A stretch of 64,000 bases of DNA. Origin: Roseomonas sp. CECT 9278 (GTDB lineage Bacteria; Pseudomonadota; Alphaproteobacteria; Acetobacterales; Acetobacteraceae). Position 1 is the first letter of the stretch. Every line of letters begins with the position of its first letter. This document shows positions 1 to 9,361 of the stretch, one piece after another. The notes beneath the pieces were generated by a model. That model saw only the letters and a program-made list of their open reading frames with translations. It was not told where the DNA came from and did not search any database. The stretch lies in contig NZ_CAKKLX010000021.1 in NCBI RefSeq assembly GCF_918698155.1, positions 1 through 64,000 of the forward strand, written 5' to 3'. Made by a program: the position numbers and the translations under genes.

Positions 1-1050
1 GCCCTGGCGCGTGCCGGCCGGACGGCCCCGCAGCGGCGTCGCGTGGCGCGCGCCGGCGCGGCCATCGGGCGCCCCGCGCCGCGCCGCGTCGCGCAATCCG
101 GCGCCAAGACCGGCCAGCAGGTTCTCGGGCAGCACGGCGCGCGCAGCCTCCAGCACGCGATCCTCGAGCGGCGCATCGGTGCTTTCGCCCTTGGGCGCGT
201 CCTCGGCATCGCCCTGTTCGGGCGGTGGCGGTTCCTCCGCCGGCGGGGTCTCGGCCTCCGGCACGCGGGTCGCGCGCGGTGCCAGCACCAGGCGGGCCGC
301 GAGGGCGGCATCCTCGGCCAGCACGGTGTCGCGCCCGGCCAGCGCCGCCGCGGCAATGGCGACGCGCTGCGCCAGCATCGGCGCGCGCAGCGAGGCAATG
401 CCGAGCGCCACCGCCGCGCCGCACAGCGCCTGCGTCACCTCCGGCGGCACGGCCACGGACGGCAGCAGCGCGCGTGCCTGAGCGATGTCGGGCAGCGCAG
501 CGCCCGGCGTCGGCGGCAAGGGCGCGATATGGAAGGCGAGACGATCGCGCAGCGCCGCGGCGACCCCCTCATCCTCGATGCCCTCGTCCAGCGCGACCAG
601 GCCGAAGCGGGCCGGCAGGCGCCGCGCCAGCCCATCGCGTTCCAGCACGACCTCGCGCGCATCGATCACCGCGGCGATGCGCGCGGCCATGCCGGGTTCG
701 GCGCGTTCCGCCATTGCCAGCAGCAGCACCCCGCCATCGGTGTCGGCCAGCACGCCGCGTTCGGCGACAGGCCGCCCGGATGCGAGGGTCGCCGCCAGGT
801 CCAGCCCGCCAAGCAGCCGCGAATCCGGCACCGAGGCCGGCATCCGCCGCCAGGCGCAGCCCTGCGGGAGCGCGGCGCGCAGCAGCGCAAGCCAGCCATC
901 GCGCTCCGGCCCGGGCGCGGCACGCAGGACGGCGCCGCCGAGGCCCACGGGATCGACCGCCAGCAGCAACGCCGCGGCGTGCTGGTCTGCCACCACCGCC
1001 GGATCCGGCGCCGCGCGCGGCGAAGCGCGCCCGTCGCCGGCGCCGCTCAC
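1..1050 (-). CDS. bchD: Magnesium chelatase subunit D, partial
   Basis: BchD is the AAA+-like/integrin-type subunit of Mg-chelatase. With BchI and BchH it inserts Mg2+ into protoporphyrin IX. About 350 residues are visible and the C-terminal part (MIDAS/VWA domain) lies beyond the left edge. The start is GTG at 1050, which overlaps the bchI stop as GTGA. The visible part shows a degenerate AAA module without a Walker A, then an acidic proline-rich linker (PPAEEPPPPEQ near residue 270) that is typical of BchD between the AAA and integrin domains. It is the last visible gene of the hemA-bchI-bchD run and is translationally coupled to bchI. Confidence 0.88.
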   Translation of the reverse strand, partial: MSGAGDGRASPRAAPDPAVVADQHAAALLLAVDPVGLGGAVLRAAPGPERDGWLALLRAALPQGCAWRRMPASVPDSRLLGGLDLAATLASGRPVAERGVLADTDGGVLLLAMAERAEPGMAARIAAVIDAREVVLERDGLARRLPARFGLVALDEGIEDEGVAAALRDRLAFHIAPLPPTPGAALPDIAQARALLPSVAVPPEVTQALCGAAVALGIASLRAPMLAQRVAIAAAALAGRDTVLAEDAALAARLVLAPRATRVPEAETPPAEEPPPPEQGDAEDAPKGESTDAPLEDRVLEAARAVLPENLLAGLGAGLRDAARRGAPDGRAGARHATPLRGRPAGTRQG

Positions 1051-2150
1051 GGCCCGAAGATCTCCTGGACCGCACGCTCGACGCGGGTGGAGGAGGAGGT
1101 CTCGTCCAGCGGATTGCGCCGCAGGCGATGGCGCAGCGCCGGGCTCGCGACAGCGCGCAGTTCGGCATCGCCGACCACGGGGCGGCCTTCCAGCGCGGCA
1201 TGGGCGCGCGCGGCGCGGATCAGCGTGAGCTCCCCGCGCAGCCCATCCGTCCCGAGCGCGATGCACAGCTGCGCGGCGCGTTCGAGCGCCGCATCCGGCA
1301 CCTCGATGGCGCCGACCAGCGCCCGCGCGGCCAGGATGCGACGGCGCAGCTTCGCCTGTTCCTTCTCCCACGCCGCGCAGAAGGCCGCGTGGTCGCGTTC
1401 GTAGGAATCGCGCCGGCGGATCACCTCGATGCGGGTCGGCAGGTCCATCGGCGTGCGGACCTCGACGCACAGGCCGAAGCGATCGAGCAATTGCGGGCGC
1501 AGTTCGCCTTCTTCCGGATTGCCGGACCCCACCAGCACGAAGCGCGCGGGGTGGCGGATCGAGATGCCTTCCCGCTCCACCAGGTTCTCGCCGGAGGCCG
1601 CGACATCGAGCAGCAGGTCGACCAGGTGGTCCTCGAGCAGGTTGACCTCGTCGATATAGAGGAAGCCGCGATGCGCGCGCGCGAGCAGCCCGGGCTCGAA
1701 GGCCTTCACGCCCTCGGCCAGCGCGCGCTCGATGTCGAGCGCGCCGGCCACGCGGTCCTCGGTGGCGCCGAGGGGCAGGTCGACCACCGGCACCGGCGTG
1801 TCGATCGCGCGCAGGCGGCCGCGCGCGCGGCAGGCATCGCACAGCGCGGCGGCGTCGGCGGGATCGCAGCCGAAGCGGCAGCCCTCGACCGCCTTCATGG
1901 CCGGCAGCAATGCCGCCAGTGCGCGCACCGCCGTGGACTTGCCGGTGCCGCGGTCGCCCAGCACCAGCACGCCGCCGATGCTGCCATCGACGGCGGCGAT
2001 CAGCAGCGCGCGCAGCATCTCCTCCTGCGCCACGATCGCGGCGAAGGGATAGGGTGCGCGGGCGGCGGGGGCGGCACGCGGCGCCTTGGCGCGGGCCGAC
2101 ACGGCGGCCGCGCCGCGCCCCCGGCCGTGATCGCCGGGAAGCGAATCCAT
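1047..2150 (-). CDS. bchI: Magnesium chelatase ATPase subunit I
   Basis: BchI is the AAA+ ATPase motor of Mg-chelatase, which drives BchH-bound protoporphyrin metalation in the cytoplasm. The protein has 367 residues. Walker A is GDRGTGKST at residues 65-73, Walker B is FLYIDEVN near 163-170, and the FVLVGSGNPEEGELRPQLLDRF sensor region is also present. A basic/Ala-rich N-terminal extension of about 30 residues precedes the conserved core (PYPFAAIVAQEEM). The ATG overlaps the hemA stop as ATGA and its own stop overlaps bchD, so hemA-bchI-bchD look translationally coupled. Confidence 0.97.
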   Translation of the reverse strand: MDSLPGDHGRGRGAAAVSARAKAPRAAPAARAPYPFAAIVAQEEMLRALLIAAVDGSIGGVLVLGDRGTGKSTAVRALAALLPAMKAVEGCRFGCDPADAAALCDACRARGRLRAIDTPVPVVDLPLGATEDRVAGALDIERALAEGVKAFEPGLLARAHRGFLYIDEVNLLEDHLVDLLLDVAASGENLVEREGISIRHPARFVLVGSGNPEEGELRPQLLDRFGLCVEVRTPMDLPTRIEVIRRRDSYERDHAAFCAAWEKEQAKLRRRILAARALVGAIEVPDAALERAAQLCIALGTDGLRGELTLIRAARAHAALEGRPVVGDAELRAVASPALRHRLRRNPLDETSSSTRVERAVQEIFGP

Positions 2151-3361
2151 CAGGCGGCGCGCCGCAGGCTGAACCGCGCCCAGACATCCTCGAGCGACGC
2201 GACCAGGTGGTCCATGTCGGCGTCGCTGTGCACCGGGGATGGCGTGATGCGCAGCCGCTCCGTGCCGCGCGGCACGGTCGGGTAGTTGATCGGCTGCACA
2301 TAGACGCCGTGCTCGTCGAGCAGCAGGTCCGAGATGTTCTTGCAGATCACCGGGTCGTAGACCATCACCGGCACGATGTGGCTGTCATTCTGCAGGTGCG
2401 GCACGCCCACCGCATCAAGCCGGCGGCGCAGGGTGGCGGCGCGTTCGTGCAGCCTTTCGCGTTCCGCCGTGCTGGCGCGCAGGTGCTCGATGGCGGCGCG
2501 CGCCCCGGCGGCGACGGCCGGCGGCAGCGCGGTCGAGAAGATGAAGCCCGAGGCAAAGGACCGCACGAAGTCGCACATCGCATGCGTGCCGGCGATGTAG
2601 CCGCCGATCACGCCGAAGGCCTTGGCCAGCGTGCCCTCGATGACGGTCAGGCGATGCGCGGCGCCGTCGCGTTCGGTGACACCGCCACCCGTCGCGCCGT
2701 ACAGACCCACGCCGTGCACCTCGTCGCAATAGGTCATGGCGCCGAATTCCTCGGCGACGTCGCAGATGGCGTGGATCGGCGCGATGTCGCCATCCATGGA
2801 ATAGACGCTTTCGAAGGCCACCAGCTTCGGCGCCTTGGGGTCGAGCTCCGACAGCACGCGGCGCAGGTCGGTCACGTCGTTGTGGCGGAACAGGCGGCGC
2901 TCGGCGCGGGAATGGCGCATGCCCTCGATCATCGAGGCATGGTTCATCTCGTCGGACACGATCACGCAGCCCGGCATGCGCGAGGCCAGCGTCGACAGCG
3001 ACGCCCAGTTCGACATGTAGCCGGAGTTGAACAGCAACGCGGCCTCGGTGCCGTGCAGCGCGGCGAGCTCGCGTTCCAGCAGCACATGCGCGTGGTTGGT
3101 GCCGGAGATGTTGCGCGTGCCGCCGGCGCCGGCGCCGTAGCGGTCCAGCGCCTCGTGCATCGCCGCCAGGACCTTCGGGTGCTGCCCCATCCCGAGGTAG
3201 TCGTTCGAGCACCAGACGGTCACTTCGCGCGTCTTGCCGGCATCGTGGCGGATGGCGCGGGGGAAGGCGCCGGCCTGGCGCTCGATGTCGGCAAACACGC
3301 GGTAGCGGCCTTCGCGCCGGAGACCGTCGAGCTGCGCGCGGAAATAGGCTTCGTAGTTCAT
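2150..3361 (-). CDS. hemA: 5-aminolevulinate synthase
   Basis: This PLP enzyme of the alpha-oxoamine synthase family condenses glycine and succinyl-CoA to 5-aminolevulinate, the first committed step of the C4 tetrapyrrole pathway. The protein has 403 residues. The PLP lysine is K247 in TLAKAFG, and the conserved [12 protein letters not shown] and [12 protein letters not shown] segments are present. The start ATG at 3361 (MNYEAYF) was chosen because a GGGGGTG ribosome-binding site lies just upstream; an upstream in-frame ATG at 3406 is less likely. It follows puhE by about 110 bp and is coupled to bchI, so precursor supply is placed under photosynthesis-operon control. Confidence 0.97.
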   Translation of the reverse strand: MNYEAYFRAQLDGLRREGRYRVFADIERQAGAFPRAIRHDAGKTREVTVWCSNDYLGMGQHPKVLAAMHEALDRYGAGAGGTRNISGTNHAHVLLERELAALHGTEAALLFNSGYMSNWASLSTLASRMPGCVIVSDEMNHASMIEGMRHSRAERRLFRHNDVTDLRRVLSELDPKAPKLVAFESVYSMDGDIAPIHAICDVAEEFGAMTYCDEVHGVGLYGATGGGVTERDGAAHRLTVIEGTLAKAFGVIGGYIAGTHAMCDFVRSFASGFIFSTALPPAVAAGARAAIEHLRASTAERERLHERAATLRRRLDAVGVPHLQNDSHIVPVMVYDPVICKNISDLLLDEHGVYVQPINYPTVPRGTERLRITPSPVHSDADMDHLVASLEDVWARFSLRRAA

Positions 3362-3470
3362 GGCGTCACCCCCCGGGTGCTCTGTTGCGCCTTGGTTGTC
3401 CAGCATGCGCGACGGCGCGGCGCGATGCCATATCGGTGCGGGCTGCGGCCCGGAATGTCGTGCACGCGGC

Positions 3471-4541
3471 TCATGCCGCGGCCGGCCTCAGGCAGGCCAG
3501 CAGCGCCGCGCGCAGGCGCATCAGGTCGCCGGTGGCGCCGACCGCGACCACCCGCGGCGCGGCATTGGCGCCCTGCGTGACGGAGGCGACGCGCGCGCGC
3601 CCTTCGGTCATGTCGAACTGCACCCAGCCCGAGGGCGAGCGCAGCGTGCCGCGCAGGCTCTCGACCGGGCCATAGGCACCGTCCGCGACATCGCTCAGCA
3701 GGCGGCCCAGGCGGTCGGCGTCGCAGGGCGCCGACAGGCCGGATTCCCACGCCGCCATGCGCGGTGCCGGGCGGCCCGCGGCCTCCCGCCGATCCATCGC
3801 CCAGCGCCACAGGCGTTCGATCGGCAGCGGCATCATCAGGAACCAGTGCTCCAGCACCGCCAGCGCCGCCAGCGTGCCGAGCAGGCTGGCCGCGGTGACA
3901 TCGAACGGCGTGGCACCCGCCGTGAAGGCATGATGGAACAGCCAGGCGCAGAACAGCGTCGCGGCCATGACCGAGACCGGGAACAGCAGGTTCATCGACC
4001 GGTGCCGGAAGTAGGATCCGATGTAGCGCAGGTGGTCGGGCAGGAAGACTTCCCCGGTGTTTCGCGCACCCAGGAAGATGTTGATCTTGGTCGACTGCCG
4101 CATCACCCACAGGATCGCGAAGGTCCAGGCCGCCACCTGGTTCGCCGCACCCCAGGACAGCGCCACGATCGCCGCCGCGCCGCCGATGATGGCCAGTTCG
4201 TGCCACAGGATCACGCCGATCGCCGCCAGCACGCGCCGCGCGCCCGACAGCCCCGGTGGGCAGGGCGTGCGCACCGGCCCGGTGATCACGCCGGTCAGGA
4301 AGGACAATTCGATCCAGCCCCAGACCGCGAGCCCGCAGAGGAAGCCGAGATAGGCGCCCGCCACCGTCGCCTCGTCGCGCAGGCCCCAGATGCCGACCAG
4401 CGCGGCCATGAGGAAGGCGGTCGCGAAGGCCATCGACCGGCGGAAGGTCTCGCGCCGCAACCCGTCCAGCAGCAGGATCAGCCCGGTGCTGAACCACCAG
4501 GCGAAGATCGTGACCAGGACCGGGATGCCGATGGCGGCCAT
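3471..4541 (-). CDS. puhE: Photosynthetic complex assembly protein PuhE
   Basis: Integral membrane protein of the DUF3623/PuhE family, encoded in the puh operon and needed for normal reaction-centre/LH1 levels in purple bacteria; its mechanism is unknown. The protein has 356 residues. The first about 260 residues carry roughly seven hydrophobic segments and the family-typical stretch around [16 protein letters not shown]. The last about 95 residues form a soluble tail (from about MDRREAAG onward) that looks longer than the usual PuhE, which I recall as about 260-280 residues. It lies 21 bp after acsF and upstream of hemA. Confidence 0.9.
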   Translation of the reverse strand: MAAIGIPVLVTIFAWWFSTGLILLLDGLRRETFRRSMAFATAFLMAALVGIWGLRDEATVAGAYLGFLCGLAVWGWIELSFLTGVITGPVRTPCPPGLSGARRVLAAIGVILWHELAIIGGAAAIVALSWGAANQVAAWTFAILWVMRQSTKINIFLGARNTGEVFLPDHLRYIGSYFRHRSMNLLFPVSVMAATLFCAWLFHHAFTAGATPFDVTAASLLGTLAALAVLEHWFLMMPLPIERLWRWAMDRREAAGRPAPRMAAWESGLSAPCDADRLGRLLSDVADGAYGPVESLRGTLRSPSGWVQFDMTEGRARVASVTQGANAAPRVVAVGATGDLMRLRAALLACLRPAAA

Positions 4542-4562
4542 GTGGCGCGCGTCCTCCCTGCC

Positions 4563-5663
4563 CTACCAGGCCGGCGCCAGGCGGGCGTCGGCGGGCAGGT
4601 CGTGCCGGCGTGGCCGCCGCAGCAGGGCGCGCAGGAAGGTCACACCCGCCGCCACGGTCATGCCGGCGCGCTTGACGGTGCCGACGACACCGCCCCGCGC
4701 CTTCGCCGCGGCCATCGATTCCGCCAGGACGCGCAGCCGTTCCATGTCCCGCAGGAAACCCGGATGGTCGATGTCGAGCGTGGCGGGGAAGACCTGGCGG
4801 CAGATCTCCTCGCTGATGCGGAAGACCCGCATGTCGTAGTCGGTCGGCGTCATGCCGAGCGCCTTGTGGAATTCCGGCCGGGCATGGTCGCGCACGTACA
4901 TCGTGGCGAAGACCGCGAGCTGGAAGAAGCGGCACCACCAGACATTGCCGCCGCTGACCAGCGACGGGTTGGCGCGCATCAGCAGGGCGAAGGCCTCGCC
5001 GTGGCGGAACTCGTCGTTGCACCACTTCTCGAACCACTGGAAGATCGGGTGGAAGCGCAGCTCGGGGTGCTTCTCGAACTGCCGGAAGATCGTGATGTAG
5101 CGGGCGTAGCCGATCTTCTCGCTGAGATAGGTCGCATAGAAGATGAACTTCGGCTGGAAGTAGTGGTACTTCTTGGACCGGGTGAGGAAGCCGAGGTCCA
5201 CGCCGACGCCGATGTCCTTCAGGCTGTCGTTGATGAAGCCGGCATGGCGGCTTTCATCGCGGGCCATCACGGCGAACAGCTCCTTGATGTCGGGGTTCGT
5301 GACGCGCTTCTTGATCTCGGCATAGAGCACGCAGCCCGAGAATTCGGCGGTGACGCTGCTGACCAGGAATTCGACCAGCTCCTTCTGCAGCCCTTCGGGA
5401 AGGCTGCTCAGGTCGAACCTGTCGAAATCCTCGTTGCGGACGAAATGCCCCTTGTTCGGGTCGGCGCGGAACTCGTCCATCAGCCGGTCCCACTGCGCGC
5501 GCAGCGGCTCGACATCGACCTTGTCCATGGCGGCGAAATCGGTGGTGTAGAAGCGCGGGCTCAGCACCGTCTCGGTCAGCGCCATGCGCGTCGCGGCGGC
5601 GGAGGATCCCTGCTTGGTTCCGAGCGGCAGCTCATCGGCCGCGCCGAGCACGAGGGCCTCCAT
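4563..5663 (-). CDS. acsF: Mg-protoporphyrin IX monomethylester oxidative (aerobic) cyclase
   Basis: AcsF is the di-iron, O2-dependent cyclase that forms ring E of bacteriochlorophyll. The protein has 366 residues from ATG 5663, which overlaps the bciE stop (ATGA). Di-iron ligands of the ferritin-like fold are visible: E107, E137 and H140 in DESRH, and E218 and H221 in EFRH. A longer upstream in-frame reading is possible but would run into bciE. No anaerobic cyclase bchE is seen, which fits an aerobic phototroph. BciE directly upstream is the known auxiliary subunit of the alphaproteobacterial cyclase class. Confidence 0.97.
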   Translation of the reverse strand: MEALVLGAADELPLGTKQGSSAAATRMALTETVLSPRFYTTDFAAMDKVDVEPLRAQWDRLMDEFRADPNKGHFVRNEDFDRFDLSSLPEGLQKELVEFLVSSVTAEFSGCVLYAEIKKRVTNPDIKELFAVMARDESRHAGFINDSLKDIGVGVDLGFLTRSKKYHYFQPKFIFYATYLSEKIGYARYITIFRQFEKHPELRFHPIFQWFEKWCNDEFRHGEAFALLMRANPSLVSGGNVWWCRFFQLAVFATMYVRDHARPEFHKALGMTPTDYDMRVFRISEEICRQVFPATLDIDHPGFLRDMERLRVLAESMAAAKARGGVVGTVKRAGMTVAAGVTFLRALLRRPRRHDLPADARLAPAW

Positions 5664-5983
5664 CACGCGGCTTCCTTCGGCTCGAAGCCGCAGTGGTACA
5701 GCTCGGTCAGTTCGAAGATCGCCACCCACTGCGTCCAGAACCGCGTCAGCGGGCCGGCGCGATAGACGGTGGCGCGCGTCTCGAAGGTCATCTTCTCGCC
5801 GAAGGCCACGCGGTCGGGCGTGCCGTGCACCACCACGCGATCACCCGGGCGCAGGTCGACGCCCTCGGGCACCGCATAGGCGTGGAAGCTGTCGAAGCTG
5901 CGTTCGATCTCGACGGTGCAGGGAACCTCCAGCGTCGAGGGTCCGCCCAGCCAGCGCGGCCAGCCATTGCCTTTCGTCGTCAT
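5663..5983 (-). CDS. bciE: Auxiliary subunit of the AcsF cyclase (BciE-type)
   Basis: Small 106-residue soluble protein, coupled by ATGA overlap to acsF and 3 bp after puhC. Its position immediately before acsF and its size match BciE, reported in Rhodobacter sphaeroides as an essential partner of alphaproteobacterial AcsF. Recognition rests on position and overall look (a beta-rich N-terminal half with [11 protein letters not shown], then [17 protein letters not shown] and [11 protein letters not shown]). No catalytic motif is apparent. The call is therefore strong by context and moderate by sequence. Confidence 0.8.
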   Translation of the reverse strand: MTTKGNGWPRWLGGPSTLEVPCTVEIERSFDSFHAYAVPEGVDLRPGDRVVVHGTPDRVAFGEKMTFETRATVYRAGPLTRFWTQWVAIFELTELYHCGFEPKEAA

Positions 5984-5986
5984 GTT

Positions 5987-6433
5987 CTATTTCTCCCCGA
6001 TGGGCAGGAGGCGCGCGGCGGCGTCCACCTGCGTCTGGCCGAAGGCCAGCAGATCCAGACGCCGGCCTGTCGCCGTGTCGTCCAGCGTAAGCCGCCCGTC
6101 GCTCCAGGCAACCAGGCGGAAGGGCGCCTCGGGCCCGATGTCGCGCAGGCGGCGATCGCGTGCCAGGCCGCGCAGCGTGCCGCGCAGGAAGCCGTCCTCG
6201 CCCGGCGCCAGCAGCAGCACGTCGCGCCCGGTGGCGGAATCGGTCAGGACCACCGCGCCATCGCCGCGATCGGTGGCGACGAAGCTGCGTTCGCTGCGCA
6301 CCACGGCGGCGCTGTCGGGCCCGCGCACGGACGGCAGGGGCGCGACCGTCAGCCCCACCGCCGCCAGGATGGCGACGCCCATGCCGAGCAACGGGCCCTT
6401 GCCGAAAACATCATGGCGCATGGTGCGGGACAT
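5987..6433 (-). CDS. puhC: Photosynthetic complex assembly protein PuhC
   Basis: PuhC (photo_alph_chp1 family) is a membrane-anchored periplasmic protein that supports assembly of the reaction centre-LH1 core. The 148 residues comprise a short cytoplasmic start, one transmembrane helix at about residues 15-33, and a periplasmic beta-rich domain containing DSATGRDVLLLAPGEDGFLRG. The start ATG at 6433 follows puhB by 20 bp. The gene sits in the canonical order puhA-puhB-puhC. Confidence 0.9.
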   Translation of the reverse strand: MSRTMRHDVFGKGPLLGMGVAILAAVGLTVAPLPSVRGPDSAAVVRSERSFVATDRGDGAVVLTDSATGRDVLLLAPGEDGFLRGTLRGLARDRRLRDIGPEAPFRLVAWSDGRLTLDDTATGRRLDLLAFGQTQVDAAARLLPIGEK

Positions 6434-6453
6434 GGGGCGGCTTCCTTGTAAGA

Positions 6454-7128
6454 CTAGGCCATGGCCTCGGCGCCGGCACGCGCGGCAGCCCGCGGCGCAG
6501 CGGCAATCGGCGAGACCGGCATCGAGGCCGCGGCGGCCAGTGCGCGACCTAGGATCTGCGCCGCGGCCTCCGCATCCGGCAATGCGCGCAGCATGGGTTC
6601 GGGCCGCGTGACGCGCCACGGGCGGCAATGCGGCCACAGCGCGATCCAGGACGCGCGCTGCCTGCCCGCCAGCCGCAGCACCAGGTCCCCGCTGCCATCC
6701 GCACGGCGCGACAGCGCGGCGCGGTCGATCATCGCGAAGGGCAGGTTGATGGTGACCGGCAGCGCCACGCCCACGCGCATCACGACGCGGCGGCTGGTGA
6801 TCGAATACACCGCGCCGCGCGCCGCCATCCAGGCATAGGCCATCAGGAAGGCGATCGGCATGGCGCCGATCGCCATCATCACGCCGGCCGCGGCCAGCAT
6901 GTCGAACAGATTGCCGCCCGCCGTCGCGACCGATGCAGCCTGCCAACCGGCGACCAGCGCGAAATACGCCGCGATGGCACGCACGTGCAGCGCCCCGCGC
7001 GCCAGGCCGCGCCAGCCGGGGCGGCCCTGCCACAGCAGCGTCTCGCCATCCGGCAGGCGCTCCGGCAGGCCGGGCACGGGCTCGAAGCCGTGCTCGGTGA
7101 CCGTCGGGTGCGTCGGGGCGGCGCTCAC
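6454..7128 (-). CDS. puhB: Photosynthetic complex assembly protein PuhB (PH-like domain)
   Basis: PuhB is a membrane protein with a bacterial PH-like domain that acts as a reaction-centre assembly factor, reported to dimerise and to interact with the H subunit. About 224 residues: an N-terminal LPDGETLLWQGRP motif typical of the family, two or three hydrophobic segments at about 50-110, then a PH-like stretch (YSITSRRVVMRVG). The start is taken as GTG 7128, which overlaps the puhA stop as GTGA; a TTG two codons upstream is also in frame. Confidence 0.92.
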   Translation of the reverse strand: MSAAPTHPTVTEHGFEPVPGLPERLPDGETLLWQGRPGWRGLARGALHVRAIAAYFALVAGWQAASVATAGGNLFDMLAAAGVMMAIGAMPIAFLMAYAWMAARGAVYSITSRRVVMRVGVALPVTINLPFAMIDRAALSRRADGSGDLVLRLAGRQRASWIALWPHCRPWRVTRPEPMLRALPDAEAAAQILGRALAAAASMPVSPIAAAPRAAARAGAEAMA

Positions 7129-7907
7129 AGGCAAGGCTCGCTGCGCTCGGGCGTGGCGTGCAGATGGCCACCGCCGAAATAGCCGCCGATCATGTCTTCC
7201 TCGAGCAGGGTGACCTGTTCGGGCAGCCTGGTCCGCGGCGCCGCGGCCAGCTGCGCGGCGGTCACCGACACCACGCGCACATCGCCGTCATCATTGATGG
7301 TCGCGAGGAACATCGGCACCAGCACGCGATGGCGGCCGACGGCCTCCACCTCGAGGTAGCGCAGGACGAATTCCGACCGGTCGACCCAGAGATCGACCAC
7401 CGTGCCCGCCAGCTCGCCATCCAGCGTCGTGACGCTGCGCCCGATCGGGTTGGGGTCCTCGGCCGCCACGTGCCAGCCGGGGGCGGCGCGCAGCGGAACG
7501 ATCTTGGGCAGGTTGTCGTCGTAGGCAAGGTCCGGCACGTCGGGCCGCATGGCATAGGAGGCCGCGCCGACGCCATCGCGCATCGCATCGCCGATCGGCG
7601 TGATGGGCGTGCCGTTGTACGGATCCTCGATCACCAGCGCGGAGATGTCGCGCTCGGGCTGCGCGCCCTGGGTGACGGTCGCGCCCGGCGGATGATGCAG
7701 GCGGAACACCTTGGGCGCCGGCGTCTCGCCGAAGCCGTGGATGGGGCCGAAATTCGGCCGGTCCGAACGGTCCGGGACCAGTGGGTAGCCCTCCCGCTTG
7801 TTCTCGCGATGCAGGTAGTAGATGAGCCCCGCGAAGAACGCGAAGAACACATACAGCGACAGCGCCGCGAGGTCGAGAAACACCGGGGTGGGTGGTGGCG
7901 TGGGCAT
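7125..7907 (-). CDS. puhA: Photosynthetic reaction centre subunit H
   Basis: The H subunit caps the cytoplasmic face of the type II reaction centre and guides proton delivery to QB. The protein has 260 residues, the usual length. A single N-terminal transmembrane helix (about residues 10-30, ending YYLHRENKREGYPL) is followed by the PRC-barrel cytoplasmic domain, including AAEDPNPIGRSVTTLDGELAG and the C-terminal QVTLLEEDMIGGYFGGGHLHA. A GGAGG ribosome-binding site precedes ATG 7907. It follows lhaA by 17 bp. Confidence 0.98.
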   Translation of the reverse strand: MPTPPPTPVFLDLAALSLYVFFAFFAGLIYYLHRENKREGYPLVPDRSDRPNFGPIHGFGETPAPKVFRLHHPPGATVTQGAQPERDISALVIEDPYNGTPITPIGDAMRDGVGAASYAMRPDVPDLAYDDNLPKIVPLRAAPGWHVAAEDPNPIGRSVTTLDGELAGTVVDLWVDRSEFVLRYLEVEAVGRHRVLVPMFLATINDDGDVRVVSVTAAQLAAAPRTRLPEQVTLLEEDMIGGYFGGGHLHATPERSEPCL

Positions 7908-7924
7908 GCTGGCCTCCGCTTCGT

Positions 7925-9361
7925 TCAGGGTCGGACGGATGCCGGATCGGCGGCGCCGGTCCGGGTGGTGAGGGTCGGCCGCACGCGGGCCACGAGGGGC
8001 CCGACCGCGGCGATGGTGGCGAACAACAGCGCGATCTCGATCGCATAGACCGTGACGTAGCCGGTGACCGGGCCTTCCAGGTTCGCACCCAGCAGGCCGC
8101 GTTCCGCCAGCGCCGAGACGCCATCGCGCAGCACTCCGCCCAGGGCGATGGCCGCGCCGCCGCAGGTGGCCTGCACCGCGCCCCACAAGCCGAGCGCCAG
8201 GCCGGTGCGTTCCGGCGGCGCCGCGCGCATGCAGGCGGTCAGCGTGGCATGGGCGAAGAAGCCCGCGCCCAGGCCGATGCAGGCGGTGCCCGCGGCGAAC
8301 AGGAAGGTCGACCCCGTCGCGCCGGCGAAGATCACCAGGGCGAAGCCGCCCACGCCGGTCAGCGCGCCATAGCCGCAGATGCGATAGGGATCCTGCCCGC
8401 CCGACAGCCAGCGCGCCGCCAGGATGAAGCCGATCATGCCGCCGCCCGCCATCAGCGCGGTGAGCCCCGTGGTCGCGCCGACGCCCAGGCCCAGCACCTG
8501 GCCACCATAGGGTTCCAGCAGCACGTCCTGCATCGCGAAGCCCGCGGTGCCGAAGCCGATCATCACCAGGCGCCGATGCCACGGGCCGGTGCGGCACAGG
8601 GCGTGGAAGCTCTCGATGAAGCCGGGCTCGTTCTTCTGCAGGCCGGTGGTGCGCGAGGGGTCCAGCGCCTCCTGCTTCCACACCGCGACGAAGTTCAGCA
8701 CCAGCGTCGCGGCCGCCACGCCCTGGATCAGCTGGATCAGCCGCAGTTGGCTGAATTCCGCCAGCAGCAGGCCGAAGGTGATCGCCGCCAGCACCATGCC
8801 GGCCAGCAGCATCATCGACAGCAGCGCGACCACGTTGGGCTGCGCGCGTTCCGGCACCAGGTCGGTGGCCAGCGCCAGGCCGACCGTCTGCGTCGTGTGC
8901 AGCCCCGCCCCCACCATCAGGAAGGCGATCGCCGCGCAGACATGCGCCACCCACGGGTCGGCCCAGGTGTCGCCCGACAGGATGATGAGCGCGAAGGGCA
9001 TCATCGCCAGCCCGCCGAACTGGATGACGCTGCCCAGCCAGAAATACGGCACCCGCCGCCAGCCCAGCACCGAGCGATAGGTGTCCGACCGGAAGCCGAT
9101 CAGCGCCCGCAGCGGCGCGAAGACCAGCGGCAGCGCCACCATCGTCGCCACCAGCCCGGCCGAGACGCCGAGCTCGACGATCATCACCCGGTTCAGCGTG
9201 CCGATCAGCAGCACCATCGACATGCCGCAGGAGATCTGGAACAGCGACAGCCGGAACAGGCGCGACCACGGCAGATCGCCGGTATGCTCGTCGGCGAAGG
9301 GCAGCAGGTCGTGGCCGACCTTCGTCCAGACACGCGCGATACGGGCATTCAGGCCGGTCAT
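7925..9361 (-). CDS. lhaA: LH1 assembly protein LhaA (PucC/BCD family MFS)
   Basis: Polytopic membrane protein of the BCD subfamily of the major facilitator superfamily, required for efficient LH1 assembly and possibly delivering bacteriochlorophyll. The protein has 478 residues with about 12 hydrophobic helices. Hallmarks are TLNRVMIVELGV, the RSDTYRSVLGWRRVPYFW segment near residue 95, and QDVLLEPYGGQVLGL. It overlaps bchM by ATGA and is followed by puhA, the normal purple-bacterial order. It is a paralogue of the MFS gene at 21617-22930. Confidence 0.96.
   Translation of the reverse strand: MTGLNARIARVWTKVGHDLLPFADEHTGDLPWSRLFRLSLFQISCGMSMVLLIGTLNRVMIVELGVSAGLVATMVALPLVFAPLRALIGFRSDTYRSVLGWRRVPYFWLGSVIQFGGLAMMPFALIILSGDTWADPWVAHVCAAIAFLMVGAGLHTTQTVGLALATDLVPERAQPNVVALLSMMLLAGMVLAAITFGLLLAEFSQLRLIQLIQGVAAATLVLNFVAVWKQEALDPSRTTGLQKNEPGFIESFHALCRTGPWHRRLVMIGFGTAGFAMQDVLLEPYGGQVLGLGVGATTGLTALMAGGGMIGFILAARWLSGGQDPYRICGYGALTGVGGFALVIFAGATGSTFLFAAGTACIGLGAGFFAHATLTACMRAAPPERTGLALGLWGAVQATCGGAAIALGGVLRDGVSALAERGLLGANLEGPVTGYVTVYAIEIALLFATIAAVGPLVARVRPTLTTRTGAADPASVRP

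Noticed and set aside
43-3580. Several long plus-strand frames over bchD, bchI and hemA
   Set aside because: Their translations are Arg/Ala/Pro-rich without motifs, while the minus-strand genes carry catalytic motifs and overlapping start/stop codons.
7129-7134. TTG at 7134 as the puhB start
   Set aside because: The GTG at 7128 overlaps the puhA stop as GTGA, the same coupling seen throughout this operon, and is the more likely start.
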